A stretch of DNA of 48,976 nt from an uncultured Chlorobiota bacterium (GCA_947311125.1 CAMZKI010000048.1:1-48976), one strand, 5' to 3'. Shown: positions 7,707 through 17,172, numbered from the stretch's first letter. Program-made: numbers and translations. Notes: generated by a model not told the origin, from the letters alone.

Positions 7707-10277
7707 TTATCCGCATTTAGAGTATCCGCACGACTGACATTTCAGACAACCCTCTTCATAAACCAAAGAATCCGAACCGCACTCCTGACAAACAGAACCT
7801 TTTTTGGCTTTTGTTCCGTCGGGAATATAAATTTTCAAGGCTCTTTCAATGCCTTTTTTCCAAGTGTTTATTGTGTCTGTTTCAAAATGTAAGGACGAAA
7901 TTAAATTAACGGCATGCTCGATAGGCATTCCGTGGCGCAAAACTCCGGAAATTAATTTGGCATAATTCCAAAATTCAGGATTAAATTTATATGATAAGCC
8001 TTCAATTGTAATATTAAATCCGAATTTGTTTTTATATCTGAAGTCATATCTTTTACTTCCGTCCTCAAAACGGTGTTTAATAATCTCTCCTTTTGAAACA
8101 GATTTAGGAACAGGTAAAGCATCTTCTTCGGTTCTTCCGGAAAAAATTTCGTAAGGCTTACCGTCTTTCAGTCCTACAAAAGCTATCCACTCTTCATCAT
8201 TATTGTTAAACCTTACGACATCAGCCTCTAAAACAGCCGGTCGTTTTTCATGTTTTTGTTCTTTTTGAGCCTTCTTATTATCGGCGGAAATTAAAACACC
8301 GTCGCGAGAGCCGTCTCTGTATACCGTTACGCCCTTACATCCGCTTTTCCATGCTTCAAGATAAACATCTCCGACTAAATCAACAGAAACATCTTTGGGT
8401 AAATTCACTGTAACACTTATTGAATGGTCAACCCATTTTTGCACTTTTCCTTGCAACTGAACTTTTTTAATCCAGTCAACATCGTTTGATGTTGCTTTAT
8501 AATACGGAGATTGTTTTACAAGTTCCAGGATTTTATCACTATCGAATGTTTTTGCTTCTTCAGTATCTATCCCGTTTACCTCCATCCATTTAAGAAAGTT
8601 ATGATGAAAAACATTGTATTCTTCCCATGCGTCTCCGGTTTCGTCAGTGAAACTTATATTTACATTTTTATCGTTAGGGTTTACTTTTCTGCGTCTTTTA
8701 TAAAAGGGCATAAATACCGGTTCTATTCCGGAAGTTGTTTTTGTCATAATACTGGTGGAGCCTGTAGGAGCAATAGTCAGCAGAGATATGTTTCTTCTTC
8801 CGTGTTTTACCATTTCCTCATAAAGTTCTGCGTCCGCTTCTTTTATTCTGTTAATAAACGGGTTATTTTTTTCTTTTTCGGTATTGTATATTTTAAAAGC
8901 TCCTCTTTCTTTTGCCATTTCAACAGATGAACGATATGCTTCAAGGGCTAATGTTTTATGAACCAGAACGGAAAAATCTGTTGCATTATCGCTGCCGTAT
9001 TGCAAGTTTAAAGCTGCAAGCATATCCCCTTCGGCAGTAATTCCGACGCCGGTTCTTCTTCCTAGTTCTGCTTTATTTTTAATATTTTCCCAAAGTCGTT
9101 TTTCCGTCAGTTTAATTTCTTCTTTTTCCGGATCGTTATTTATTTTTTCAATAATCTTATCAATTTTTTCAAGCTCTAAGTCTATAATATCATCCATTAT
9201 TCTTTGGGCATAACGAACATGTGTTTTAAATTTGTCAAAATTAAATACCGCAGTTTCTGTAAACGGGTTTTCAACATAAGAAAATAAGTTTATTGCAAGC
9301 AAGCGACAACTGTCATACGGACAAAGCGGAATTTCTCCGCACGGATTTGTAGATACGGTTTTGAATCCTTGGTCTGCATAACTGTCTGCAACAGACTCTT
9401 CTATAACGGTATCCCAAAATAATATTCCCGGTTCGGCAGATTTCCATGCATTATGTATAATTTTTTTCCAAAGTTTTCGGGGGTCAATTATTTTTTTAAT
9501 TTTAGGATTGTCAGAATCAACCGGAAATTGTTGCAGATAGGGTTTATTTTCAATAACAGCCCGCATAAATTCATTGTCTATTTTAACCGACACATTAGCC
9601 CCCGTTATTTTCCCTGATTCTAATTTTGCATCTATAAAATGTTCCGCATCAGGATGTTTTATTGATATTGACAGCATTAATGCCCCTCTTCTGCCGTCTT
9701 GAGCAACTTCTCTTGTTGAGTTGGAATATCTCTCCATAAAGGGAACTACTCCTGTTGATGTTAATGCACTGTTGCTTACCGGGCTCCCTCCCGGGCGAAT
9801 ATGAGAAAGGTCGTGTCCTACACCACCCCTTCTTTTCATCAACTGCACCTGTTCTTGGTCTGTTTTTAATATTCCTCCGTATGAATCAGCCGGCTCGTCA
9901 TCTCCTATAACAAAACAATTTGATAAAGAAACTGTTTGAAAGTTATTTCCTATTCCGGACATCGGGCTGCCGGCAGGAACAATATATTTGAAGTTTTTTA
10001 TTAAGTTATATATTTTTTCCTCGCTTAACGGATTGGGATATTTTTGCTCTATTCTCGCAATCTCTTTTGCTATTCTGCGGTGCATTTCTTCCGGGGTTTT
10101 TTCGTAAATATTTCCGAAAGAATCTTTAAGGGCATATTTAGTTGCCCAAACACGGGCAGCTAACTCGTCACCGTTAAAATATTTCAGGGCATAAGGAAGA
10201 ATTTCTTCATATGTAAAGCCCTTTTTTTCTTTTTCAGACACAGGGCTGAAAGCTGTAGTTTTATCTTTTACTTGCAT
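7707..10277 (-). CDS. nrdJ: Adenosylcobalamin-dependent (class II) ribonucleotide reductase
   Basis: Reduces ribonucleotides to deoxyribonucleotides using adenosylcobalamin as radical source, independent of oxygen. In 856 residues it shows the substrate-binding Cys in SLSNCFVIG (Cys121), the GGVGHDLSHIRP loop, and the catalytic NPCGE motif (311-315) with the thiyl-radical Cys313. Near the end is a cysteine-rich ribbon (CQECG, then CLKCQSCGY and a final CG), as in family members with a C-terminal thiol-relay or zinc-binding tail. No partner subunit is needed. I saw no B12-riboswitch consensus upstream. The gene implies B12 use and life with limited or variable oxygen. Confidence 0.95.
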   Translation of the reverse strand: MQVKDKTTAFSPVSEKEKKGFTYEEILPYALKYFNGDELAARVWATKYALKDSFGNIYEKTPEEMHRRIAKEIARIEQKYPNPLSEEKIYNLIKNFKYIVPAGSPMSGIGNNFQTVSLSNCFVIGDDEPADSYGGILKTDQEQVQLMKRRGGVGHDLSHIRPGGSPVSNSALTSTGVVPFMERYSNSTREVAQDGRRGALMLSISIKHPDAEHFIDAKLESGKITGANVSVKIDNEFMRAVIENKPYLQQFPVDSDNPKIKKIIDPRKLWKKIIHNAWKSAEPGILFWDTVIEESVADSYADQGFKTVSTNPCGEIPLCPYDSCRLLAINLFSYVENPFTETAVFNFDKFKTHVRYAQRIMDDIIDLELEKIDKIIEKINNDPEKEEIKLTEKRLWENIKNKAELGRRTGVGITAEGDMLAALNLQYGSDNATDFSVLVHKTLALEAYRSSVEMAKERGAFKIYNTEKEKNNPFINRIKEADAELYEEMVKHGRRNISLLTIAPTGSTSIMTKTTSGIEPVFMPFYKRRRKVNPNDKNVNISFTDETGDAWEEYNVFHHNFLKWMEVNGIDTEEAKTFDSDKILELVKQSPYYKATSNDVDWIKKVQLQGKVQKWVDHSISVTVNLPKDVSVDLVGDVYLEAWKSGCKGVTVYRDGSRDGVLISADNKKAQKEQKHEKRPAVLEADVVRFNNNDEEWIAFVGLKDGKPYEIFSGRTEEDALPVPKSVSKGEIIKHRFEDGSKRYDFRYKNKFGFNITIEGLSYKFNPEFWNYAKLISGVLRHGMPIEHAVNLISSLHFETDTINTWKKGIERALKIYIPDGTKAKKGSVCQECGSDSLVYEEGCLKCQSCGYSKCG

Positions 10278-10315
10278 ACTAACTTAAATAAAAATATGGG
10301 TGAAAATGGTAAGAA

Positions 10316-10323
10316 CAAAAATA
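10316..10323 (-). promoter_or_regulatory. Putative -7 box for nrdJ
   Basis: On the minus strand this reads TATTTTTG, matching TAnnTTTG, 39 bases upstream of the nrdJ start. No good -33 partner is visible. The rest of the 237-base gap to tdh contains nothing I can name. Confidence 0.4.
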
Positions 10324-10514
10324 TATCAAATAAAAGAAGATTAAAAGCCCGCCTTTTAAAACCCGTTGTTTAAAAAGTTGATATACAAACAATAAATATG
10401 TTAATAACTTTATATTTAAATTAAACCGTAAAAAAATTTGCTTGAAACAAATATCATTAAACCTTTCACACACAGTATTTTGCCCGATAAAAATAACAGA
10501 CACAAAAGTCTTTT

Positions 10515-11471
10515 TTATTGCTTTCCAAACTTTTCTCTGACACCGTTAAGCATTACTTGAGTAAGCTCTTTTATATCAAACTTTGTTTCCAAGCCCCAAT
10601 CTTTTTGTGCAACCGAGTCGTCTATACTTTGCGGCCAAGAATCAGCTATAGGCTGACGAAAATCGGGCTTGTAAGATATTTCAAAGTCCGGAATATGTTT
10701 TTTAATTCCATCTGCAATTTGCTTCGGGGTAAAACTTATTCCCCCGACATTATAGCTTGATTTTACGCTTATCTTTTCTTTCGGAGCCTGCATTAGTTTA
10801 ATCGTTGCTTCAACAGCATCTTGCATAAACATCATCGGAAGTGCTGTATCTTCTTTTAAGAAACATTCGTATTGCTTTTTTCTTACGGCATCATAAAATA
10901 TTTCAACGGCATAATCTGTTGTTCCGCCTCCGGCTTCTGTTTTATAACTAATAAGTCCGGGATAACGAATACTCCTGATATCTAAATTGTATCGAGTGTT
11001 AAAATATTCACACCAGCGTTCTCCTGCCAACTTGCTTATACCGTAAACTGTAGAAGGTTCTGTAATTGTAAGCTGGGGAGTATTTTGTTTTGGGGTTGTC
11101 GGTCCGAATACTGCTATTGAACTCGGCCAAAAAACACGATGCACGTCTTCTACAACTTTAGTCAGGTCCAGAATATTAAGCAAGCTTTGCATATTTATGT
11201 GCCAAGCCTGCAAGGGTAATTTTTCCGCATTTCCGGAAAGAACGGCTGCTAAGTGGTAAATCTGTGTTATCTTATGGCGGATAACAAAATGAATTAGTCT
11301 TTTGTCATCCATAACATCAAGAATTGCCGACGGTCCCGTATTCTTAATGTCTTGAGGGACATCTTTTATATCCGTTGCAAAAACATGTTCGTTTCCGTAA
11401 ACTTTTCGAAGAGCAATTGTAAGCTCAGAACCGATTTGACCGGCTGCACCTATTACTAATATATTTTCCAT
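10515..11471 (-). CDS. tdh: L-threonine 3-dehydrogenase, SDR (epimerase-like) type
   Basis: Oxidises L-threonine to 2-amino-3-ketobutyrate with NAD+. It is of the extended short-chain dehydrogenase type that resembles UDP-galactose epimerase, not the zinc MDR type. The NAD-binding GAAGQIG motif is at 8-14, the second-strand Asp is in FATDIKD, the active-site pair lies in VYGISKLAGERW, and there is a typical IRYPGLISYKTEAGGGTTDY substrate segment. The 318-residue length is normal. The partner glycine C-acetyltransferase is not adjacent. A generic sugar epimerase is the alternative, but the motif set favours threonine dehydrogenase. Confidence 0.88.
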   Translation of the reverse strand: MENILVIGAAGQIGSELTIALRKVYGNEHVFATDIKDVPQDIKNTGPSAILDVMDDKRLIHFVIRHKITQIYHLAAVLSGNAEKLPLQAWHINMQSLLNILDLTKVVEDVHRVFWPSSIAVFGPTTPKQNTPQLTITEPSTVYGISKLAGERWCEYFNTRYNLDIRSIRYPGLISYKTEAGGGTTDYAVEIFYDAVRKKQYECFLKEDTALPMMFMQDAVEATIKLMQAPKEKISVKSSYNVGGISFTPKQIADGIKKHIPDFEISYKPDFRQPIADSWPQSIDDSVAQKDWGLETKFDIKELTQVMLNGVREKFGKQ

Positions 11472-11491
11472 AAAATCGTAAAAATTTTGCT

Positions 11492-11525
11492 CAAATTTAC
11501 GGTTTTAAGAATAAAAAAGCACAAA
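11492..11525 (-). promoter_or_regulatory. Promoter of tdh
   Basis: On the minus strand TTTG (complement of 11522-11525) and TAAATTTG (complement of 11492-11499) are 22 bases apart. Both match Bacteroidota consensus elements. The -7 box lies 20 bases before the ATG. Confidence 0.6.
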
Positions 11526-11540
11526 ATTTTGCAATTATTA

Positions 11541-11570
11541 TTGCTGTTATTAAAAATGTTTTTATCTTTA
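11541..11570 (+). promoter_or_regulatory. Putative promoter of the DUF2147 gene
   Basis: TTG at 11541 and TATCTTTA at 11563-11570 are 19 bases apart, one mismatch from the -7 consensus. The start codon follows 26 bases later. Confidence 0.45.
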
Positions 11571-11596
11571 AAAAGTTAAAATAAAAAACAAACATT

Positions 11597-12055
11597 ATGA
11601 AAAAGAAAATTTTAATTGTTACTGCCGTATTTTTTGCTCTAAGTTTATATTCCGGCAAAGTTCATGCACAAGCATCAAAAATTACAGGTGTGTGGAAAAC
11701 TATTGATGATGAAACAGGAAAAGCAAAATCTTACGTAAAAATTTATAAAGCCAAAAACGGTTTTTATTACGGAAAAATAACTAAGCTCCTTGATAAACCC
11801 CAAGACGAGAAATGTGATAAGTGTAAAGGTGCATTAAAGGATAAACCGATTGTAGGGATGGTAATTTTATTAAAAATGAAAGCAGGAGATGACGGGCTGG
11901 AAGGCGGAAAAATTATGGATCCCGGAAACGGAAAGTTTTACCACTGCACTATGGAGTTAGACGATAAGAATCCGGACAAACTGCATGTACGAGGGTCTCT
12001 CGACAGTTGGGGATGGGCAGGCAGAACTCAGTATTGGTATCGCCTGAAAAAATAA
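11597..12055 (+). CDS. Secreted DUF2147 protein
   Basis: A 152-residue exported protein of unknown biochemical function. Residues 1-24 are a signal peptide (cleavage near VHAQA). The remainder has the DUF2147 hallmark ITGVWKTIDDETGKAKSYVKIY near its start and a closing YWYRL motif, expected to form a small lipocalin-like beta-barrel. A CDKC pair about residues 75-78 is typical of the Bacteroidota branch. It is monocistronic, with its own promoter and terminator. It probably acts in the periplasm or is secreted; nothing nearby suggests a substrate. Confidence 0.88.
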   Translation: MKKKILIVTAVFFALSLYSGKVHAQASKITGVWKTIDDETGKAKSYVKIYKAKNGFYYGKITKLLDKPQDEKCDKCKGALKDKPIVGMVILLKMKAGDDGLEGGKIMDPGNGKFYHCTMELDDKNPDKLHVRGSLDSWGWAGRTQYWYRLKK

Positions 12056-12096
12056 GTACAGGTTAACAAAACATAAAAACACCAAAATAATTACCT

Positions 12097-12129
12097 AAAA
12101 AGCTCAATCTTAGTTGATTGGGCTTTTTT
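12097..12129 (+). terminator. Terminator after the DUF2147 gene
   Basis: Stem AAAAAGCTCAATC (12097-12109) pairs with GATTGGGCTTTTT (12116-12128) with one G-T pair and a 6-nt loop. It lies between converging genes and is A/T-flanked on both sides. Confidence 0.85.
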
Positions 12130-12184
12130 ATAAGATATCGCCGAATTTTACCCGTATGAAACTTTTGCAAGATAGCGGATTAAC

Positions 12185-12667
12185 TTAATTTCCGGAAGAT
12201 TCTCTTAAAATTTCAATCGTTGTTTCAAGGTCTTTAATTCTTTGCTTCAGCATTTCATTTTCTTTTTGTAAAGACTCTAACTTTGTATTTCCCGATTCTG
12301 AACCGGAATTAGCTTTATTTGACACTCCGGTTTCTTCAACAGCAATAACAAAATATTTTGTGTCTCCGAGCCACGGAAATGTTTTGAATCGCTCTTTATA
12401 AGTTAAGTTTACATGCTTCCCCTGTAAGGCTTTTAATTTACTTATTACCTCCGGTTTGTTGTCTTGAACAGAAAAATTCCAAAGCGGCTGCGTTGCTTCT
12501 TGACTTATTTGTCCTTCCCATGTCTTAAAAACAACACCCTTTTTACTGAATTTTACCAATTCTCCGGCTCTGTATCCCTGACTGTAAGAAACAAAATAAA
12601 CAAACGTGTAATATGCTGAAAACACAACAACTATAACTGTAATTGTAATATAAAGAAACTTTTTCAT
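12185..12667 (-). CDS. Small membrane-anchored coiled-coil protein
   Basis: 160 residues. There is one N-terminal membrane helix (about 4-27) and then a soluble domain (about 35-115) with GYRAGELVKFSKKG, VFKTWEGQI and a PWLGDTKYFV motif. This pattern recurs in a small Bacteroidota family of unknown function whose members are sometimes mislabelled as 6-phosphogluconate dehydrogenase; no dehydrogenase motif is present. After a Ser/Gly/Asn linker, residues about 128-156 form a clear heptad coiled coil (LESLQKENEMLKQRIKDLE), so self-association is likely. The C-terminal side probably faces the periplasm. Confidence 0.75.
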   Translation of the reverse strand: MKKFLYITITVIVVVFSAYYTFVYFVSYSQGYRAGELVKFSKKGVVFKTWEGQISQEATQPLWNFSVQDNKPEVISKLKALQGKHVNLTYKERFKTFPWLGDTKYFVIAVEETGVSNKANSGSESGNTKLESLQKENEMLKQRIKDLETTIEILRESSGN

Positions 12668-12699
12668 TTTAACAGTTTTAGAAATTTATAAATATAATG

Positions 12700-12732
12700 C
12701 AAAATTAAGTAAAAAAATTTATTTCTCAGCAA
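12700..12732 (-). promoter_or_regulatory. Putative promoter of the coiled-coil protein gene
   Basis: On the minus strand TAATTTTG (complement of 12700-12707) fits TAnnTTTG, and a TTG (complement of 12730-12732) lies 22 bases upstream. The start codon is about 33 bases downstream. Confidence 0.5.
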
Positions 12733-12878
12733 TAAGGTAAAACCGTTTGAAAAACAAAGAATTACACAGCAAAAAATAAAGGCTTAAACACCTATGCAAA
12801 CGTTTTCGGTAAAATAAATAAAATTAAATGAAACCGCCGGCACAGTTTTTTCGTATAGGCTAATAAAAGAACAAGGTA

Positions 12879-13739
12879 TTGAAAAAACGATTACTCATCA
12901 TATATGCTTTAATATTCGGCTTTTTCTTTATTTCCGAAGCACAAAGTTTTGAAATTTTTGCCGGAGATACAGTAAATGTTATTGATAAGAACGACTTTAA
13001 GCAAGGATATTGGATTAATCACAAACCTTTTTGTGAGGAGAAAATATCGGAAGGAAATTATGTTGACGGAAAAAAAGAAGGTATTTGGAGGTCTTACTAT
13101 ACCGACGGAAGTCTTAAATCAGAAATAACATACGTACACGGGAAAAAATACGGACTTGCAAAAACGTATTTCGAAAACGGAAATATTGCGGAAGAAGGGG
13201 TTTGGCTTGAAGATAAATGGGTAAATAAATATAAAGCCTATTACAGAAACGGAAAACTTTCTTACGTGTGGAACTATAACGAATACGGAACACGCTCCGG
13301 CTACCAAAAATATTATTACGAAAACGGAAATTTAAAAATTGAAGGGGGGTGGGTTGACGGAAAAGAAAACGGAATAATAAGGGAATATTACGAAGACGGA
13401 TCTTTGAGGTGTGAAAAAATTTTTCATAACGGAAAAACAGGAAAAGATTCAATAACAATATATGAAATAAAAGAGAAGGTAATTTTGTCGGACAGCACAG
13501 AAAATGATATTGAAAAAGACAGTGTTACTTCTCACTTTACGGAACAAGACAGTTTAGGAATTTTTCAGGGAAACGGGTATCATATTTTCTATAACAAAGT
13601 TAAAGATAAAGAAAAAGAAGGCTTTTTTGAGAACGGATATTTAATAGACGGAAAGCAATATTTTTATGATGAAAAAAGAAGATTGGTAAAAACAGCAATC
13701 TATAAAGACGGTAAAATAATTAAAATAATTGATGAGTGA
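12879..13739 (+). CDS. Secreted MORN-type repeat protein
   Basis: A 286-residue exported protein. It starts at TTG (12879); the signal peptide MKKRLLIIYALIFGFFFISEAQ begins there, which supports this codon. From about 40 to 190 there are repeated MORN/YwqK-type units of the form DGKKEGIWRSYYTDGSLKSE, YFENGNIAEEG and YYENGNLKIEG, each about 23 residues. After an Asp/Ser-rich spacer a weaker repeat appears near the C-terminus. These repeats form beta-hairpin sheets at the cell surface or periplasm. YwqK-family proteins are often labelled antitoxins, but nothing here supports that. A run of G6 (13344-13349) lies inside one repeat. Confidence 0.85.
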   Translation: MKKRLLIIYALIFGFFFISEAQSFEIFAGDTVNVIDKNDFKQGYWINHKPFCEEKISEGNYVDGKKEGIWRSYYTDGSLKSEITYVHGKKYGLAKTYFENGNIAEEGVWLEDKWVNKYKAYYRNGKLSYVWNYNEYGTRSGYQKYYYENGNLKIEGGWVDGKENGIIREYYEDGSLRCEKIFHNGKTGKDSITIYEIKEKVILSDSTENDIEKDSVTSHFTEQDSLGIFQGNGYHIFYNKVKDKEKEGFFENGYLIDGKQYFYDEKRRLVKTAIYKDGKIIKIIDE

Positions 13740-13756
13740 AAAGAGGTAAATAAGCG

Positions 13757-13790
13757 AAGAACCGACAGAAATGTCGGTTCTTTTATTTTT
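13757..13790 (+). terminator. Terminator between MORN protein and symporter genes
   Basis: Stem AGAACCGACA (13758-13767) and TGTCGGTTCT (13772-13781) with a GAAA tetraloop, then a T-rich tail. It serves the plus-strand gene best and may also end the minus-strand five-gene operon. Confidence 0.9.
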
Positions 13791-13808
13791 AAAAAGACTG
13801 AGATGAAA

Positions 13809-14756
13809 TTAAGACTTTATTTCTTGTTTTTTTGTTCGTTTTGCCCACCAAGTGCTTAACAAAAGCCCGGATGCTATATGCCAAATACCCCACATTGCAG
13901 CAATAAATGCAATACCGCCGTACCCGTCAGGGAAAATATGCTTATTAAAAATCAAAACCAAAGCAATACCTGAGTTTTGTATACCTGTTTCTATCGTAAT
14001 GGTTTTTCTGTCCAAAATCGACAAAAAAGAAGCTCTTGCAATAGCATTCCCCGTTCCGAAAGCAATTATATTATGAAAGAAAACAATAGGCAGAAGAAGA
14101 ATAAAATAATTCATAAAATGAGCAAAATTTGCAATTACTGCGCCTGCGATAAAACCAAGAAATGCAACAACTGATACCCACTTCACGGGTTTAAATATTT
14201 TCTCTGTCAGTTTCGGAAATCTTCTTGCAAACCAAAGACCTGCAGTTAAAGGAATACCCATTAAAATTATGATAGTCTGAAATACGTGCTGCCACGGAAT
14301 TTCAATCGGATTTGCCAAAGGCAGCGTATTTATATACAGTTCTCCCCAAAAAACAAAGTTTAACGGTGTCATTATTATTGACAATAAATCAGAAAAAGCC
14401 GTCAGCGTTACGGACAGTGCTGTGTTGCCTTTTGCCAATGATGTCATAAAGTTAGAAACATTACCGCCGGGACAGGAGGCTACCAACAACATTCCCAGAG
14501 AAATTGAAACCGGAAATTTAAGTAAAATAACCAGTAAATAAGTTATAGCCGGAAGCAGCAAAAATTGTGCTATAAGTCCGATAATAACCGATTTCGGATT
14601 TTTTGATATTTGAAGAAAATGTTCTCGTTTTATTCCGAGGGCAACACCAAACATAACAAAAGCTATGGTAATATTCATTGCAGTTAAGCCGGCTTCGTTA
14701 AAGTTAAGCCTTATTGAGTCTAAGGGTAATAGCAGGGAGTTGTATTTTTCAAACAT
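13809..14756 (-). CDS. Bile acid:sodium symporter (BASS/SBF) family protein
   Basis: A 315-residue inner-membrane protein with about nine to ten hydrophobic helices, of the SBF family (ASBT/NTCP-like fold), which couples organic-anion uptake to Na+. Family motifs seen are ALGIKREHF near the first helix, LLVASCPGGNVSNFMTSLAKGNTALSV in the core (Na+-site region), and ETGIQNSGIALVLIF in the crossing-helix region. The substrate in bacteria is usually unknown; pantoate, organic anions or sterol acids are possibilities. It is the last gene of the minus-strand run, 39 bases after recX. Confidence 0.9.
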   Translation of the reverse strand: MFEKYNSLLLPLDSIRLNFNEAGLTAMNITIAFVMFGVALGIKREHFLQISKNPKSVIIGLIAQFLLLPAITYLLVILLKFPVSISLGMLLVASCPGGNVSNFMTSLAKGNTALSVTLTAFSDLLSIIMTPLNFVFWGELYINTLPLANPIEIPWQHVFQTIIILMGIPLTAGLWFARRFPKLTEKIFKPVKWVSVVAFLGFIAGAVIANFAHFMNYFILLLPIVFFHNIIAFGTGNAIARASFLSILDRKTITIETGIQNSGIALVLIFNKHIFPDGYGGIAFIAAMWGIWHIASGLLLSTWWAKRTKKQEIKS

Positions 14757-14795
14757 ATCTTTTAAATAATTGCCTGCTAAAATAACAACTATTTT

Positions 14796-15257
14796 TTATT
14801 TCTCTAATAATTGTAAAATTAAATCGGGTTCAAAGCCTTTCGACGCTGCAAATCTTATCAGCTTTTGTTTTTTCTTATACTTGTCTTCATCTTTTATGCG
14901 GTGCTGCTTTTGTTTTAAGATATATTTAAGTGTTTCTCTGTATTTTTTTTCGGAAATTTGGTCTAATGCTTCCTCAATTAACTTTTCGGGTATTTTTTTT
15001 TGAACAAGCATCGTTCTTATTTTAATCTTTCCCCATTTGTTAAATTCAAATTTATCTCTTACATAATATTTTACATAACGCTCTTCATCTATAAATTTTT
15101 GCTTTTCAAGTTCGTTTATAATTTTATCGTGTTCTGCAGGATTAGCTTTCCAGTCATATAGCTTTTTACTGATATCCGATTTACACTTTTCTGCCTTACT
15201 GCACAGATACATTGCTTTGTTCAGAGCTTTCTGATATGAAATATATTTTTGCTGCAT
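14796..15257 (-). CDS. recX: Regulatory protein RecX
   Basis: 153-residue RecX family protein that caps or modulates RecA filaments. It is almost all helical, with the expected three-repeat layout: ALNKAMYLCSKAEKCKSDI at the start, then KQKFIDEERYVKYYVRDKF, KWGKIKIRTMLVQKKIPEKLIEEAL, and a final module ending in RFAASKGFEPDLILQLL. The start is 2 bases after the UbiD-family gene, so translation is probably coupled. It is separated from recA by several genes and lies on the opposite strand. Confidence 0.9.
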   Translation of the reverse strand: MQQKYISYQKALNKAMYLCSKAEKCKSDISKKLYDWKANPAEHDKIINELEKQKFIDEERYVKYYVRDKFEFNKWGKIKIRTMLVQKKIPEKLIEEALDQISEKKYRETLKYILKQKQHRIKDEDKYKKKQKLIRFAASKGFEPDLILQLLEK

Positions 15258-15259
15258 TT

Positions 15260-17152
15260 TTATTCAACAACGGCATTTTTGCTCATTATCAGATGATTAT
15301 ATTTTTCAGAAGGAGATGAAATAAACTCGCCTATGCCGTATTCTCCCCATTTTTTATCAACAAGCTTTATTGTTTCCTTATCGGAAGTTACAATATCCGG
15401 CCAATCTCTTTTAAAATTGTCAATATCTGCACGTTTTCGAGTTCCGTCGATAACGAGGTGCGATATTTCGTTTTCGGATGAAAAAATATAGCAATCACGC
15501 ATCGGTTCAATATTATTTGCAAAAATCCAGGTTGTTTGTTCAATATCAAAAACATTTACGGGAAAATCAAGAAAAATCAAAAATTTAATCTTTCGAACTC
15601 CCTCTTCTTGAACAAGTTGCTCCGCCAACCGTTTAACATGTTGCTTTTTGTTTTTTTCTATCGAAATAAAAAGAAAAGATATGTCGTCTTTCAGCAATTC
15701 ATCATTAATTTCCTTTATTTCCGGATATTTCTTTTTCAATTGAAGAATATCGATTTCAACTGTTTTCAGATTTATTTTCAGGTTTTCCCTTTCCGATTTT
15801 TCCTCATCGTATTTTTTTGAAGCATCAATGCCGAGTTTGCTGCCGTAAGCAAATTTGCTTGATGAATGGTCGAGAACATCCAAAGGTCCTTTCATAAACA
15901 AAATATCATTTTCGGGATTTACGTTTTCGGAAAATATTTTTGCCGCCTGCTTGTAGTCGGAAATTTGAACATTTTCATCTAAAACAACAAGCATTTTATT
16001 AAACATCATTTGCCCTGCACCCCACAACGAACTCATTACCTTTTGTGCATGCCCCGAAAATGATTTTTTAATGCTTACCAGCGTAAGGTTGTGAGCAACT
16101 CCGGCATCGGGAATATTCATATCTGTCATTTCCGGAAGCATTGTCAGTTTTATGGGAGCCAAAAAAATGCGTTCCGTAGCACGAGCAATATAAGCGTCTT
16201 CCATCGGCGGAATGCCGACCACGGTTGCCGGATAAACGGCATTTTTTTTATGTGTTATACAGGTTACATGAAATTTAGGATACCAATCCGGCAAGGAAAA
16301 AAATCCGGTATGATCGCCGAAAGGTCCTTCCCAAATAAAGTCTTCGGCAGGGTCAATATAGCCCTCAATAATGATGTCAGCTTCCGCCGGAACTTCAATA
16401 TCTTGTGTTATTGCTTTTACCAATTTTACTTTTTCTTTACGAAGAAATCCGGCAAGCATATATTCGTCAATATTATCGGGCAATGGTGCCGTTGCGGCGT
16501 ATGTTAAAACAGGATGCCCGCCGAGAGCAACAGCAATCGGCATTTTTTTTCCGAGTTTTTTATATTCCGAAAAATGCCTTGCTCCTACTTTATGCTTATG
16601 CCAGTGCATTCCGGTAAGGTTTTTACCAAAAATTTGCATACGGTACATCCCGACATTTCGTATTCCGGAAACAGGGTCTTTTGTAATAACTTGCGGAAAT
16701 GTTATAAATTTTCCGCCGTCGCGGCTCCACGTTTTTAATATCGGCAGTATTGATAAATCAGGATTTTTATGTATAATTTCCTGCGATTTTCCGTTTCCGG
16801 AAATTGTTTTAGGCATATATGACGAAATTGAAGCTAATTCCGGCAGCATTTTTAACTTATCGAAAAAACCTTTTTTGGGTGAAGTAATATTTTTAAACAT
16901 TGCCTCTAATTCTTCGCCTATTTCGTTGAAATTATTGACGTTAATGGCAATCTTCATTCTTTTTTCTGAGCCGAGAGCATTTATTAAAACAGGGAAATCG
17001 GTTCCGTTATTTTCAAAAAGTAATGCTTTCCCTCCGTTTTTTGATTTTGACATACGGTCAGCAATTTCGGCAATTTCGAGTTCGGTGTTTACTTTTGTCT
17101 TTATTCGGATAAGTTCGCCTGCTTGTTCGATTTTATTTATAAAGTTTTGCAT
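15260..17152 (-). CDS. UbiD family (menaquinone-type) decarboxylase
   Basis: 630-residue prenyl-FMN-dependent decarboxylase family protein. The N-terminal region carries IRIKTKVNTELEIAEIADR and the NALGSEKRM segment, the middle has the VGMYRMQIFGKNLTGMHWHKHKVG signature near the prFMN site, and FIWEGPFGDHTGFFSLPDWYP is a typical UbiD active-site stretch. It is longer than E. coli UbiD (about 500), as is common for menaquinone-biosynthesis-type UbiD proteins of Bacteroidota. The substrate is inferred, not shown. The UbiX-type prenyltransferase is not in this window. It lies 20 bases downstream of the kinase gene and overlaps no other gene. Confidence 0.88.
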   Translation of the reverse strand: MQNFINKIEQAGELIRIKTKVNTELEIAEIADRMSKSKNGGKALLFENNGTDFPVLINALGSEKRMKIAINVNNFNEIGEELEAMFKNITSPKKGFFDKLKMLPELASISSYMPKTISGNGKSQEIIHKNPDLSILPILKTWSRDGGKFITFPQVITKDPVSGIRNVGMYRMQIFGKNLTGMHWHKHKVGARHFSEYKKLGKKMPIAVALGGHPVLTYAATAPLPDNIDEYMLAGFLRKEKVKLVKAITQDIEVPAEADIIIEGYIDPAEDFIWEGPFGDHTGFFSLPDWYPKFHVTCITHKKNAVYPATVVGIPPMEDAYIARATERIFLAPIKLTMLPEMTDMNIPDAGVAHNLTLVSIKKSFSGHAQKVMSSLWGAGQMMFNKMLVVLDENVQISDYKQAAKIFSENVNPENDILFMKGPLDVLDHSSSKFAYGSKLGIDASKKYDEEKSERENLKINLKTVEIDILQLKKKYPEIKEINDELLKDDISFLFISIEKNKKQHVKRLAEQLVQEEGVRKIKFLIFLDFPVNVFDIEQTTWIFANNIEPMRDCYIFSSENEISHLVIDGTRKRADIDNFKRDWPDIVTSDKETIKLVDKKWGEYGIGEFISSPSEKYNHLIMSKNAVVE

Positions 17153-17172
17153 TGTTTATTATATTCTTTGGT

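Noticed and set aside
7641..7892. Plus-strand ORF over the nrdJ 3' end, and other long antisense frames such as 8511-8930, 16371-17378 and 29135-29788
   Set aside because: They are shadows of well-supported genes on the other strand and have no family motifs.
10278..10514. B12 riboswitch in front of nrdJ
   Set aside because: The gap was checked for the B12-box consensus on the minus strand and nothing similar was seen.
12879..13739. YwqK-type antitoxin of a toxin-antitoxin pair
   Set aside because: It has a signal peptide and no partner toxin nearby; the label comes only from the MORN-type repeats.
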